From the NCBI RefSeq assembly GCF_014395425.1, contig NZ_CP060711.1, positions 2,356,001-2,420,000 on the forward strand: a stretch of DNA of 64,000 nt. The letters run 5' to 3'. This document shows positions 1-12,386 of this stretch, piece after piece (the stretch's first letter is position 1; each line of letters starts with the position of its first letter). This DNA is from Thermomonas brevis. Its GTDB lineage: Bacteria; Pseudomonadota; Gammaproteobacteria; Xanthomonadales; Xanthomonadaceae. The translations under genes were made by a program, and so were the position numbers. The notes under the pieces were generated by a model, which saw only the letters and a program-made list of their open reading frames with translations, had not been told where the DNA came from and made no database searches.

Positions 1-291
1 CCAAAGACGGCCACGGCGGCATCGAGTGCGCTTTTGTGGCCGCTGTCACGGGTTTTGGCTAGTGCGGCGGCTGGAGTTTACGACGTTTTGCGTCAAATTT
101 TGACGTTTTGCGTCAAGTTGCGAATGGGATAGAGGGCAGGTTGTCCCGCGTCTCGCTTCGGACAGCGGTGGCCATGGATGGCATGGAGTGGCGGTTTTGC
201 TTGGCCGGGGGCGGGGGCGTGCAAAGGAGGGATCCGTCAGGTCCAATCCGGAAGTGCCGCAAGGTGCACGACAGGCCGGAACGGCATCCGT
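1..291. other. Non-coding left edge with two tandem dyads
   Basis: No convincing gene was found here. The stretch holds two copies of a 15-base unit, GACGTTTTGCGTCAA, at 82-96 and 102-116, exactly 20 bases apart. The second copy extends to a perfect dyad, TTGACG-N5-CGTCAA, at 100-116. The remainder up to the pilR stop at 292 is GC-rich with no strong hairpin. Short frames crossing the left edge are too short to judge. Confidence 0.5.
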
Positions 292-1734
<1,443 letters not shown>

Positions 1735-1835
1735 TTCCGGTCACGATAACCGGTTGCCGTGCCGCGTCCAAGTGCGACACGCAAGGGCAGATGCGGGTGC
1801 GTACAGAAGGGTGGTGCGGGTCGGGATATCGCCGC

Positions 1836-3431
1836 TCAGGCGGTTTCGATGGCGCGCGCGCCGGCCAGGCGGACGCGGAAGCAGGCGCCCCCGGCCGGAA
1901 GGGCGACGTAGGCGAGGTCGGCCTGGTTGGCCGAGCACATTTCCCTAGCGATGTAGAGGCCCAGCCCGGTGCCGTGGCCGGAGGTGGTGAAGAACGGGCG
2001 GAACAGCTGCCCGGCCACCGCGTCGGGGATGCCGGGGCCGTGGTCCACCACGTCCAGCAGGGGCGCGCCCTTGCTGTCGCGGTGGACGTACAGGGCGACG
2101 TGCGCGGGCTCGCCCGGCATGCGGCCGTAGACCAGTGCGTTGTGGACCAGCACGGTGACGATCTGCTGAAGCTGGCGGCGGTCCACCAGGCAGGGAACAG
2201 GGCCGGCCTCGGTGCGGACGTCCAGCACGTCCTGTTCGAGCGGATGGCTGTTGCGGTACTCGGCCACGAACTGGCGGGCGAATTCGCACAGGTCCACGTG
2301 CTCGGGCTGGGCGCGCTCGCGACGGGCCAGGCCCAGCACGTTTTCGACGATGCCGTTCATGCGCCGGGTCTGCTGGTAGATGATTTCCAGCAGGCGGCGG
2401 TCGGCTTCGGGGATGTCGCGCGATTCCTCCAGCAGCTGGGTGGCGTAGCTGATCGCGGCCAGCGGGTTGCGGATCTCGTGGGCGAGGCTGGCGGAGAAGC
2501 GGCCCAGCGTCGCCAGGGTCAGGGTTTCCGCGCGCCGCGAAGCCAGCTCGGCGTCGTCGAGGAACACCAGCGCCTGATCGCTTTCCGCCAGCAGGCGGGC
2601 GAAGCGCGGCAGCACTTCCGGCAGGTCGGCGGCCAGCTGCAGCGGCGTGGGGTCGTGCTGGCCGTCGCGCTCCCAGCGGCGCAGCCGCGCGTCCAGCGCA
2701 GGCGCGGCGGTGGCGAGCAGGCGGCGGCCCTCGCCGGCATCGCCCAGTTGCAGCATCGCCGCCTCGTTGGCGAGGCGGATCTCGCCGTCGCCGTCGACCA
2801 GCAATACGCCGGTGCGCATGCGGCGGATGATGAGTTCGTTCACTTCGGCCAGGTTCGCCACCTGGCTGCTGCGGTGCTCGGCCAGCGCCTGGCTGGCACG
2901 CATCTGCTTGCCGACCAGGCTGATCAGGGTGGCGATGGCGAGGTAGCTGATCGAGAACATCAGCACTTCGGCGGTCGGCCGTGCCGCCTCGTCGCCGGTC
3001 AGCACGGTCCCGACGTGCTGGATCAGCAGCGCCAGGCTGGCGGCGCCGGCCATCGCCAGCCCGGTGCGCAGCGGCAGCAGCAGGGCGGTGGCGCCCACGT
3101 TGAACAGCAGCATCATCGCGATGCCGGACGCCATGCCCGGCATGGCGTGGATGGCCAGCGTCGAGACGAGGATGTCCGCACCGATGCCGGCCAGCACCTG
3201 CGGCGCGATCCGGCCATGCCGCCGCGCCGCGAACAGCAGGCAGGCCCCCAGCAGGTAGCCCAGCGCGATGCAGGCCGCCAGCAGCGGATAGCGCGGCTGG
3301 CTCAGCAGCTCGCCGGCCGGGCTGAACACGGCCAGGCACAGCAGCGCGGCTTCGAAGACCCGGTACAGCGTGAAGAAGTGCAGTTCGCGGCGGATCGCGT
3401 CCTGCGGGGCGGGGGAAGCGGGAGGGGCCAT
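1836..3431 (-). CDS. pilS: PilS, membrane sensor histidine kinase
   Basis: A 531-residue sensor kinase. The N-terminal ~190 residues are hydrophobic and carry about six membrane segments. A PAS-like stretch follows, then a HisKA domain with the phospho-accepting histidine in SLAHEIRNPLAAISY, and a HATPase domain with VDHGPGIPDAV and a late glycine-rich box. In the family PilS controls PilR and so pilin expression from the inner membrane. The start at 3431 (MAPPASPAPQDAIRR) was chosen because a longer in-frame start at 3560 would run across the sucC promoter and its added residues look non-coding. It lies upstream of pilR, probably in one transcript. Confidence 0.92.
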   Translation of the reverse strand: MAPPASPAPQDAIRRELHFFTLYRVFEAALLCLAVFSPAGELLSQPRYPLLAACIALGYLLGACLLFAARRHGRIAPQVLAGIGADILVSTLAIHAMPGMASGIAMMLLFNVGATALLLPLRTGLAMAGAASLALLIQHVGTVLTGDEAARPTAEVLMFSISYLAIATLISLVGKQMRASQALAEHRSSQVANLAEVNELIIRRMRTGVLLVDGDGEIRLANEAAMLQLGDAGEGRRLLATAAPALDARLRRWERDGQHDPTPLQLAADLPEVLPRFARLLAESDQALVFLDDAELASRRAETLTLATLGRFSASLAHEIRNPLAAISYATQLLEESRDIPEADRRLLEIIYQQTRRMNGIVENVLGLARRERAQPEHVDLCEFARQFVAEYRNSHPLEQDVLDVRTEAGPVPCLVDRRQLQQIVTVLVHNALVYGRMPGEPAHVALYVHRDSKGAPLLDVVDHGPGIPDAVAGQLFRPFFTTSGHGTGLGLYIAREMCSANQADLAYVALPAGGACFRVRLAGARAIETA

Positions 3432-3558
3432 CGCCCGGAGTATGCGGGATGCGGACCTGGGCAAAGCATGACGCGCCGCAACAAGGTAAAATGCTGGCCC
3501 GCCCGCGCCGGCCGGATCGTCCGGGGCACGGAGCGTCCGTTCTTTTCCCGGGTGATCC

Positions 3559-4722
3559 ATGAACTTCCACGAGTATCAGGCGAAGCAGTTGTTTGCCGAT
3601 TACGGCATTGCGGTTCCGGCAGGGCGCGTCGCGTCCAGCGCCGATGAGGCGGTCGAAGCGGCCAAGTCCCTGGGCGATGGCCCGTGGATGGTCAAGGCGC
3701 AGATCCATGCGGGCGGCCGCGGCAAGGCCGGCGGCGTGAAGTTCTGCAAGACCCTCGACGATGTGAAGGCCGCCGCCGGCAAGATGCTCGGCACCAAGAT
3801 GGCGACCTACCAGTCCGCGGGCGTCGCCCTGCCGGTCAACCTGGTGCTGGTCACCACCGCCGGCGAGATCGTCAAGGAGCTGTACCTGTCGCTGCTGGTC
3901 GACCGCGATCGCAAGGCGATCACCTACATCGTCTCCAGCGAGGGCGGCGTGGACATCGAAGAGGTGGCCGCCAACACGCCCGAGAAGATTCACACCCTGA
4001 CCGTCGATTACGTCGAAGGCGTGCAGCCGTACCAGGGCCGCGAGATCGGCTTCAAGATGGGCCTGACCGCCAAGCAGTCCAACCAGCTCGCCGGCATCAT
4101 GGGCGGCCTGTACAAGCTGTTCAACGACAAGGATCTGTCGCTGGTCGAGCTGAACCCGCTGGCGATCCTCGACGACCAGAACCTGTACGCGCTGGACGGC
4201 AAGGTCAACTCCGACGACAACGCCACCTTCCGCCACAAGGACCTCGCCGCCATGCGTGACACCACGCAGGAAGACGAGACCGAAGTGCGCGCCAGCCAGT
4301 TCGACCTGAACTACGTGACCATGGACGGCAACATCGGCTGCATGGTCAACGGTGCAGGCCTGGCGATGGCGACGATGGACGTGATCGCGCTCAACGGCGG
4401 TTCGCCGGCCAACTTCCTCGATGTCGGCGGCGGCGCGACCAAGGAGCGCGTGACCGAGGCGTTCAAGCTGATCCTGTCCAGCGACAAGGTGAAGGCGATC
4501 TTCGTCAACATCTTCGGCGGCATCGTCCGCTGCGACATGATCGCCGAGGGCATCATCGCCGCGGTCAAGGAAGTGGACGTCAAGGTTCCGGTGGTCGTCC
4601 GTCTGGAAGGCACCAACGTCGAGGCGGGCAAGAAGCTGCTGGCCGAGTCGGGCCTGGCGATCACGCCGGCCGACGACATCAACGACGGCGCGAAGAAGGC
4701 CGTTGCTGCCGTCGCCGCCTGA
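3559..4722 (+). CDS. sucC: Succinyl-CoA synthetase beta subunit (ADP-forming)
   Basis: A 387-residue TCA-cycle enzyme subunit, normal family length. It starts [17 protein letters not shown], the typical ATP-grasp N-terminus, and carries the C-terminal CoA-ligase core with [15 protein letters not shown]. With SucD it interconverts succinyl-CoA plus ADP and phosphate with succinate, CoA and ATP in the cytoplasm. GGGTGA six bases upstream serves as ribosome binding site. A TAAAAT at 3486-3491 could be a -10 element in the divergent region shared with pilS. sucD follows after 27 bases. Confidence 0.98.
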   Translation: MNFHEYQAKQLFADYGIAVPAGRVASSADEAVEAAKSLGDGPWMVKAQIHAGGRGKAGGVKFCKTLDDVKAAAGKMLGTKMATYQSAGVALPVNLVLVTTAGEIVKELYLSLLVDRDRKAITYIVSSEGGVDIEEVAANTPEKIHTLTVDYVEGVQPYQGREIGFKMGLTAKQSNQLAGIMGGLYKLFNDKDLSLVELNPLAILDDQNLYALDGKVNSDDNATFRHKDLAAMRDTTQEDETEVRASQFDLNYVTMDGNIGCMVNGAGLAMATMDVIALNGGSPANFLDVGGGATKERVTEAFKLILSSDKVKAIFVNIFGGIVRCDMIAEGIIAAVKEVDVKVPVVVRLEGTNVEAGKKLLAESGLAITPADDINDGAKKAVAAVAA

Positions 4723-4749
4723 GCCCACCGAGAACCTTAGGAAAGAATC

Positions 4750-5625
4750 ATGTCCGTCTTGATCAACAAGAACACCAAGGTGATCGTGCAGGGCTTCACC
4801 GGCCAGCAGGGCACCTTCCACGCCACCCAGATGGTGGAATACGGCACCCAGGTCGTCGGCGGCGTCACGCCCGGCAAGGGCGGCACCACCCACATCGAGC
4901 TGCCGGTGTTCAACACGGTGGCCGAAGCCGTGGCCTCCACCGGCGCCGACGCCTCGGTCATCTACGTCCCGCCGCCGTTCGCGGCCGACGCGATCTTGGA
5001 AGCGGCCGCCGCCGGCATCAAGGTCATCGTCTGCATCACCGAAGGCATCCCGGTGCTGGACATGCTGCGCGTCAAGAACGTGCTGAAGCAGCATCCGGAC
5101 GTGGTGCTGGTCGGCCCGAACTGCCCCGGCATCATCACCCCGGGCGAGTGCAAGATCGGCATCATGCCGGGCCACATCCACCAGAAGGGCAAGATCGGCA
5201 TCGTCAGCCGCTCCGGCACGCTGACCTACGAAGCCGTGAAGCAGACCACCGCCGCGGGCCTCGGCCAGTCCACCGTCATCGGCATCGGCGGCGATCCGAT
5301 CAACGGCCTGAACTTCGTCGACTGCCTGAAGCTGTTCAACGAGGATCCGCAGACCGAAGGCATCATCATGGTCGGCGAGATCGGCGGCGCGGCGGAAGAA
5401 GCCGGCGCCGAGTACATCAAGAACCACGTCAAGAAGCCGGTCGTCGGCTTCATCGCCGGTGCGTCGGCCCCGAAGGGCAAGCGCATGGGCCATGCCGGCG
5501 CGATCGCATCGGGTGGTTCGGGCACGGCCGAAGGCAAGTTCGCGGCGATGGAAGCCGCCGGCGTCACCACGGTGAAGTCGCCGGGCGACCTGGGCGCGGC
5601 GATCGCGGCGCGTCTCGCCAAGTAA
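4750..5625 (+). CDS. sucD: Succinyl-CoA synthetase alpha subunit
   Basis: A 291-residue subunit carrying the CoA-binding Rossmann domain ([13 protein letters not shown] near residue 15) and the phospho-histidine loop [17 protein letters not shown] near residue 245. This histidine is transiently phosphorylated during catalysis with SucC. AGGAAAG precedes the ATG. It is co-transcribed with sucC, and a strong intrinsic terminator begins 21 bases after the stop. Full length with intact motifs. Confidence 0.98.
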   Translation: MSVLINKNTKVIVQGFTGQQGTFHATQMVEYGTQVVGGVTPGKGGTTHIELPVFNTVAEAVASTGADASVIYVPPPFAADAILEAAAAGIKVIVCITEGIPVLDMLRVKNVLKQHPDVVLVGPNCPGIITPGECKIGIMPGHIHQKGKIGIVSRSGTLTYEAVKQTTAAGLGQSTVIGIGGDPINGLNFVDCLKLFNEDPQTEGIIMVGEIGGAAEEAGAEYIKNHVKKPVVGFIAGASAPKGKRMGHAGAIASGGSGTAEGKFAAMEAAGVTTVKSPGDLGAAIAARLAK

Positions 5626-5646
5626 GCGGCGTCATTCGTGCATCGC

Positions 5647-5678
5647 AAAGGCCGCCTCCGGGCGGCCTTTGTGTTTTT
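5647..5678 (+). terminator. Intrinsic terminator of sucCD
   Basis: A perfect 10-bp stem AAAGGCCGCC / GGCGGCCTTT with a four-base loop, followed by GTGTTTTT. It ends the plus-strand sucCD transcript. Confidence 0.9.
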
Positions 5679-5691
5679 GTGAGAGGCAGAC

Positions 5692-5719
5692 AAAAAACGG
5701 CGACCTTTCGGCCGCCGTT
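5692..5719 (-). terminator. Intrinsic terminator of hppA
   Basis: A 10-bp stem with one mismatch around loop TTTC. Six A residues on the plus strand (5692-5697) become a U-run when read on the minus strand. It lies just past the hppA stop, back to back with the sucCD terminator. Confidence 0.85.
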
Positions 5720-5738
5720 CTTGTTTCTGGAACCCGGT

Positions 5739-7898
<2,160 letters not shown>

Positions 7899-8090
7899 GA
7901 AACCCCTCCCCGGAGTGTTCGAATGGAAGACATCAGGTTGTCGTGCCCACCCGCAGGCGGGCGACCTTCCGACTATCGCATAGACCTTGCGGGCCGGGCG
8001 CGCGCCGCGGCGGGAATCGCGGCGTGTGCGCGATATTCAGCTGGCGCGTGCCAGTCTGGCGTCCCGAATCGTGATGCCGGAGCGTTTCGT

Positions 8091-8600
8091 ATGTTGCGAC
8101 TGCACATGTTCTGCGCGGGCCTGCTCGTGGCCTCCGCGGCGATGGCCGCCGACACCGCGCCGGAAATCCAGCGCCAACCGGCGACGCCGCAGCCCGTCGG
8201 CGTGCTGCATACCCTGCGCACCATCCCCGAAGCCTGCGCCCGGCTGGAAGGCCGCTTCACCGGCGATGCGAAGTCGCCCTACGCCTTCGCCGTGGTGCGC
8301 ACCGGCGAACGCTGCCAGGCGCGCGCGAAGCTGGCCGACGCGGCGACCGCGAAGCCGTCTACGGCCAACGGCTGGATCCTCAACGACGTGATCCGCGTCC
8401 CCGCCGCCGCCTGCGCCGCGCAGCTGGCGGTGGTGCGCATCTGGCGCAAGCCGGCGGGAAGCGCGGTGCCGAAGATGGACGCGCAGGGTCGCGCCCGCGT
8501 CTACCTCAAGGACGGCCTGGACGCCGCCGGCGCCGGCAAGCTGGGCGCCATTCCGCAATACGCGGTGGCGATGGCGGTGGAAGGCAAGGGCTGCGGTTGA
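8091..8600 (+). CDS. Secreted hypothetical protein
   Basis: 169 residues with a typical signal peptide ([23 protein letters not shown]; predicted cut after MAA or AMA). The mature part has four cysteines spaced along the chain ([24 protein letters not shown] and a C-terminal KGCG), suggesting disulfides in the periplasm. I recognise no domain. GGAG lies 8 bases before the ATG at 8091. Longer in-frame extensions upstream are antisense to hppA and were rejected. It is divergent from hppA and convergent with the DUF167 gene. Confidence 0.75.
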   Translation: MLRLHMFCAGLLVASAAMAADTAPEIQRQPATPQPVGVLHTLRTIPEACARLEGRFTGDAKSPYAFAVVRTGERCQARAKLADAATAKPSTANGWILNDVIRVPAAACAAQLAVVRIWRKPAGSAVPKMDAQGRARVYLKDGLDAAGAGKLGAIPQYAVAMAVEGKGCG

Positions 8601-8616
8601 GCGACGCGGCCCGGGA

Positions 8617-8841
8617 TCAATCCGGCACGATCACCCGCTTGAGCTTGCTGCCCGCGCCGGTCTTGATGCCGACCGACGACTTCGCGCAGCCGAACTGCCG
8701 TGCCACCAGTTCGATCAGCTCCGCGTTCGCCTTGCCGTCCACCGGCGGCGACTTCAGCTGCGCCAGCCAAGTGCCGTCGTCCTGACGCGTGAGCGCGGAG
8801 ACGCGGGAGTTGGGCTTGGCTTTCACTTGCAGGACGGGCAT
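8617..8841 (-). CDS. DUF167 / YggU family protein
   Basis: 74 residues, slightly short for the family. It shows the family core VKAKPNSRVSAL, SPPVDGKANAELIELVAR and VGIKTGAGSKLKRV. DUF167 proteins are small alpha/beta proteins of unknown cellular role, often encoded beside yggT; yggT is not seen here. Convergent with the secreted protein gene upstream on the plus strand. Confidence 0.9.
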   Translation of the reverse strand: MPVLQVKAKPNSRVSALTRQDDGTWLAQLKSPPVDGKANAELIELVARQFGCAKSSVGIKTGAGSKLKRVIVPD

Positions 8842-8881
8842 GCCTCAGGATCGCATGCGGCGCATCGCTCGATCAAAAGGA

Positions 8882-8903
8882 GAAGCCCCCTTGCGGGGGC
8901 TTC
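8882..8903 (-). terminator. Hairpin terminator downstream of the DUF2846-like gene
   Basis: A perfect 9-bp stem GAAGCCCCC / GGGGGCTTC with loop TTGC. Read on the minus strand it is followed by TCCTTTTGAT, a weak U-tract. It separates the DUF2846-like gene from the DUF167 gene. Confidence 0.7.
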
Positions 8904-8933
8904 GGGATCCAGGGCGCTGTCTGGACCGCTCGG

Positions 8934-9404
8934 TCATTTGGACAGCTTGAGTTTCGGTGCCGCGGCGTCGAAGGCGGCCTGATCGGACGGGCTGAGGTTG
9001 GGCCGTCCCACCATGAAGCCCATGGCGATCGAGCCCTGCACGTAATAGGTCTCGCCGGCTTCGACTTCGAGGGTCAGCACGTCCTTGGCTTCCGAATGCA
9101 CGGTGTACTGGTGGGTGCCGGGTTCGACGGCGGCGATGAAGTAGTTGCCGCTGCGCAGCTTGCCCAAGTCGGTTTCCCCTTCGCGAACGACGAAACCCAC
9201 GGCCGCGCCGGCGAACTTCGAGGGACGGAAGAACACGATCTGTCCCTTGCCTTCGGGCGGCGCGCCGACCAGTGCGGATGTGGCTGCGGCGGCAGCGGGC
9301 TCGCTGGCGGCGGCCGTCTGGGCGGCGGCGTCCTGTGCGTGCGCGGCGGTGCCGGCCAGAGCGAGGGACAGGATCAGGCAGAGCTTGCGGGTTGCATGGT
9401 TCAC
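8934..9404 (-). CDS. Secreted DUF2846-like protein
   Basis: 156 residues. The signal peptide (VNHATRKLCLILSLALAGTAAHA) is followed by an Ala-rich linker and a beta-rich domain with GQIVFFRPSKFAGAAVGFVV, LRSGNYFIAAVEPGTHQYTV and a late YYVQGSI, matching the DUF2846 pattern (often lipoproteins of unknown role). Here no lipobox is seen, so a soluble periplasmic protein is inferred. The start is GTG at 9404, chosen because it overlaps the upstream gene's TGA as GTGA and has GAGGA 8 bases upstream. This implies translational coupling with the 207-residue gene. Confidence 0.75.
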   Translation of the reverse strand: MNHATRKLCLILSLALAGTAAHAQDAAAQTAAASEPAAAAATSALVGAPPEGKGQIVFFRPSKFAGAAVGFVVREGETDLGKLRSGNYFIAAVEPGTHQYTVHSEAKDVLTLEVEAGETYYVQGSIAMGFMVGRPNLSPSDQAAFDAAAPKLKLSK

Positions 9405-9991
9405 GGAGGAGTGTCCTCGTTGGGTCGTATGCCGGAATCGGCGGGTTGAAGGGAGGTTGCGGCCGGCAGCGGCGTGGCCTCCAGCTTTGCGATGCCTTGC
9501 GTGCCGGGCGGCACGATGAATTGCCCGCCATGGATGAAGAGGGCCAGGAGGGCTGCGCCGGGGAGGGCGGCTTCCGCCGCAAGCGCCATGCCCAGTGCGG
9601 TATTGCTCCGGTCCTTGCCCGTGCCGGTCAGCCGCAGGGCGCGCAGGCGGAATTTTCCCTGCGGAGCCTCCAGGAGGCGTGCCGCCAGGATGAGTTCGCC
9701 GGGCTTGCCGCCGGTGCGGGCCTTCTCGGCGTGAACCACTTCGCCCCGGCCGCGAGTGCCGGCGGGCAGGACGGTGCCGTCGGGCAACGTCACGGCCTCC
9801 GCCAGCTGCAGGGCGAACGTGTCCCCGCGCTTTTGTTCGAGGGAACTCAGCGGTTCGAGGATTTCGATGCGGACGAGCAGCGGGGATGCCGCGGGCACCG
9901 TCTGCGCGGTTTGCGCACGGGCGGCGGCAGGCAACAGGGAGGCAAGCAGCAGGCACGCCGCCGCGCCGCGCATTCGCGATCGAATCCCCAT
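9401..9991 (-). CDS. Secreted hypothetical protein coupled to the DUF2846-like gene
   Basis: 196 residues from the preferred start at 9991 (MGIRSRMRGAAAC); an ATG 33 bases further upstream is also possible. A signal peptide ends near AARAQ. The mature part has a beta-rich region with LSSLEQKRGDTFALQLAEAV and LPAGTRGRGEVVHAEKA, a pattern seen in envelope proteins with a 'GD-x-V-x-G-x-V' fold. A hydrophobic segment (LPGAALLALFIHGG) follows. I do not recognise a named family with confidence. Its stop codon overlaps the next start (GTGA), so the two products probably work together in the envelope. Confidence 0.7.
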   Translation of the reverse strand: MGIRSRMRGAAACLLLASLLPAAARAQTAQTVPAASPLLVRIEILEPLSSLEQKRGDTFALQLAEAVTLPDGTVLPAGTRGRGEVVHAEKARTGGKPGELILAARLLEAPQGKFRLRALRLTGTGKDRSNTALGMALAAEAALPGAALLALFIHGGQFIVPPGTQGIAKLEATPLPAATSLQPADSGIRPNEDTPP

Positions 9992-10084
9992 TCGTGCGTC
10001 TTGTTGTTCCCCGTTCCCCGGCACAAGTCTAGGGGATCGCGCTCGCGTTCCACCAGAGGGGCGACAGCGCGTGAGGTCAATGCC

Positions 10085-10119
10085 GAAAAAGCGAACGCCC
10101 GGCAGGACCGGGCGTTCGC
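10085..10119 (-). terminator. Intrinsic terminator of the CsgG-like gene
   Basis: A perfect 12-bp stem GCGAACGCCCGG / CCGGGCGTTCGC with a five-base loop. AAAAA on the plus strand at 10086-10090 reads as UUUUU on the minus strand. Confidence 0.9.
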
Positions 10120-10144
10120 GGGATTGCCGATGGCGGACGCGGCG

Positions 10145-10951
10145 TCAGTTGCCGACCTTCAGCTTGCCGCCCTTGCCCAAACCGCCCTGGACCTGCTGCG
10201 GCTTGTAGTCGCGCATGGCCACGACCAGGTTGTTGTAGGCGTTGGCGAACGCGGCCGCGATGGTCTTGCCTTCCGGGGTGTTGCTGTAGCCGCCCAGCGC
10301 GCCGAAGCCGCCGCTGCCGATGCCGCCGCCGCCGATGCCGAAGCTGGTCTTCTTGGCCGCGCCCTGCGCCACGCCGATCTGCACGCCGGAGCGGTTGTCG
10401 ATCATGGTCAGCATGGTCTCGGCCTTGCCGAACTTCAGGCCGCCGGCCAGCGCGCCCACCGCGCCCAGCGCGCCGCCGAAATGGCCCAGCGCGCCGCCGA
10501 TGCCGCCGGCGTTGCTCTGCGAGAAATTGATGCTGGGGTTGATGGTGTAGTCGGCGGCGACCATCTGGCCCTTGCCGAAGTTGCTGCCGCCGCGCATCTC
10601 GCCGCTTTCCTGCAGGGCGCGCTCCTGCATCATGTTCTGCATCGCGCGGCCGCGCTCGACCACCACGAAGCAGTTGGACTGCTGGATCAGCATGCGGATC
10701 ACCGGGATGGTGGACGGCAGGCGCAGGTCGGTGGTCAGGTAGCGGTACCAGTCGCCTTCCTGTTCCTCGACCACGGCGACGGTGCCCATCGGCTCGTCGC
10801 AGGATTCGAGGTTGATGGCGGCGCCCTTGGCGTTGGCGCCGCCGGCGGCGCCCTGCGGGTCGGTCTTCTTGCTGCTCCACTGGGCGTTTGCGGGCGCGCA
10901 GATCGCGGCCAAGGCCACTGCCAGCGTGGCGGCGGTGAAAGCGGTCTTCAT
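10145..10951 (-). CDS. CsgG/HfaB-like secreted protein
   Basis: 268 residues with a signal peptide ending ANAQW. The core resembles the CsgG domain: NCFVVVERGRAMQNMMQER, then KGQMVAADYTINPSI, and a C-terminal AFANAYNNLVVAMRDYKPQ. CsgG itself is an outer-membrane lipoprotein pore for curli. This protein has no lipobox cysteine at the cleavage site. It has glycine-rich stretches (GGIGGALGHFGGALG and GIGGGGIGSGGFGALGG) where CsgG has its barrel region. No csgA, csgB, csgE or csgF genes lie nearby. It is therefore likely a periplasmic or amyloid-like relative rather than a curli secretion channel. It ends at its own terminator. Confidence 0.7.
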   Translation of the reverse strand: MKTAFTAATLAVALAAICAPANAQWSSKKTDPQGAAGGANAKGAAINLESCDEPMGTVAVVEEQEGDWYRYLTTDLRLPSTIPVIRMLIQQSNCFVVVERGRAMQNMMQERALQESGEMRGGSNFGKGQMVAADYTINPSINFSQSNAGGIGGALGHFGGALGAVGALAGGLKFGKAETMLTMIDNRSGVQIGVAQGAAKKTSFGIGGGGIGSGGFGALGGYSNTPEGKTIAAAFANAYNNLVVAMRDYKPQQVQGGLGKGGKLKVGN

Positions 10952-11017
10952 GGATTCCCCATCCTTTGGTTGCGTGTTGCGGAAAACGGTGGCGGTGAAG
11001 TGTAAGTCAGTTGCGGC

Positions 11018-12274
11018 TCAGCCGCGCCAGGCGGGCAGCCGGCGCGGGACCGACGTCATCACGGGAGTGACGTAATTCGGCAGCCCGTCCCGGCCAAACG
11101 GCGGGAACGCCTCGCCGGCGACCAGCGGCGACAGGTAGCGGCGCGCCGCCGCGGTGATGCCGTAGCCGTCCTTGCGGATGAAGCCCTTGGGCATGGTCTT
11201 CTCGTGGTTGGCGATGCGGGCCAGCGGGGCGATGTCGACGTGCCAGCGGTACGGCGCGTCGCCGTCGCGGACGATCACCGGCATCACCGCGTTCTGCCCG
11301 GCCAGCGCGCATTCCACCGCCGCCCGGCCGACCGCCATCGCCTGATCGAGGTCGGTTTGCGACGCGAGGTGGCGGGCCGAGCGCTGCAGGTAGTCGGGCA
11401 GGGCCCAGTGCACCTTGTGGCCCAGCGCGTCCTTGACCCGCCCGGCCAGGTGCGAGGCGACGCCGCCCAGCTGGGTATGGCCGAAGCTGTCCTTGCCGCC
11501 GCCGGCATCGGCCACGAAGGTGCCGTCGGCGGTGCGGATGCCTTCGCTGGCGACCACCACGCACCAGCCCACGCGCTTGACCACGGCATCGACGCGGGCG
11601 AGGAAATCGGCCTCGTCGAACGGCCGCTCCGGGAACAGGATGATGTGCGGCGCATCGTCCTTGCCTTCGCCGGCCAGCCCCGCCGCCGCGGCCAGCCAGC
11701 CGGCGTGGCGGCCCATCGCCTCGTAGACGAAGACCTTGGTGGAGGTCTCGGCCATCGCCGCCACGTCCAGCGCGCATTCGCGCACCGAGACGGCGGTGTA
11801 CTTGGCCGCCGAGCCGAAGCCGGGGCAGCAGTCGGTGACCGCGAGGTCGTTGTCGATGGTCTTGGGCACGCCCACGCAGGTCAGCGGGTAGCCGAACTCG
11901 GCGGCCAGCTGCGACACCTTCAGCGCGGTGTCGGCCGAGTCGTTGCCGCCGTTGTAGAGGAACCAGCGCACGTCGTGGGCGCGGAAGACTTCCAGCAGGC
12001 GCTCGTACTTCGCGCGGTCGTCGGCCAGCGACTTCAGCTTGAGCCGGCAGCTGCCGAACGCGCCGCCGGGCGTATGCGCCAAGCCCTTGACCTCGGCGGC
12101 GGACAGCGCGGAGGCGTCGATCAGGTCTTCGCGCAGCGCGCCCAGGATGCCGTTGCGCGCGGCCAACACCCGCACTTTCCTGGCCCGCGCCGCCTGCAGG
12201 ACGGCGGAGGCGGTGGCGTTGATGACGGCGGTGACGCCGCCGCTCTGGGCGTACAGCAGGGTGCCTGCGGGCAT
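11018..12274 (-). CDS. pfp: 6-phosphofructokinase, PPi-dependent type
   Basis: 418 residues, longer than bacterial ATP-PFK (about 320). It phosphorylates fructose 6-phosphate. Seen: YAQSGGVTAVINAT at the N-terminus, FLYNGGNDSADT, VGVPKTIDNDL and AMGRHAGWLAA. The Asp following GGN stands where ATP enzymes have Gly, and the Lys in PKTIDND replaces Gly; both are the known determinants of PPi specificity. The X. campestris homologue is reported to be PPi-dependent. The usual GGDD is GGND here. The reaction is reversible, so it can serve glycolysis and gluconeogenesis. Divergent from adk. Confidence 0.88.
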   Translation of the reverse strand: MPAGTLLYAQSGGVTAVINATASAVLQAARARKVRVLAARNGILGALREDLIDASALSAAEVKGLAHTPGGAFGSCRLKLKSLADDRAKYERLLEVFRAHDVRWFLYNGGNDSADTALKVSQLAAEFGYPLTCVGVPKTIDNDLAVTDCCPGFGSAAKYTAVSVRECALDVAAMAETSTKVFVYEAMGRHAGWLAAAAGLAGEGKDDAPHIILFPERPFDEADFLARVDAVVKRVGWCVVVASEGIRTADGTFVADAGGGKDSFGHTQLGGVASHLAGRVKDALGHKVHWALPDYLQRSARHLASQTDLDQAMAVGRAAVECALAGQNAVMPVIVRDGDAPYRWHVDIAPLARIANHEKTMPKGFIRKDGYGITAAARRYLSPLVAGEAFPPFGRDGLPNYVTPVMTSVPRRLPAWRG

Positions 12275-12386
12275 GGGAAATCCTTCGCGCTGGGTCTGGA
12301 ACGGCGGCCGGATGCGGTAAGCTGGCCGGGTTGCGGGGTCGGGCGCAGTCTAACGCCGCCCCATCGGTCAATTCTGGAGCGATTCG

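Noticed and set aside
3..62. Short plus-strand frame at the left edge ending in TAG
   Set aside because: Only 19 codons, not enough to support a gene.
178..200. Possible sigma-54 promoter near the pilR 3' end
   Set aside because: GG and GC pairs are present but the spacing is not the required 10 bases.
46..246. 66-codon minus-strand frame at the left edge
   Set aside because: Pro/Arg/Ser-rich, no start signal, overlaps the dyads; looks accidental.
1945..5493. A 1182-residue minus-strand frame across pilS, sucC and sucD
   Set aside because: It is antisense to sucCD and in another frame of pilS; no domain is visible.
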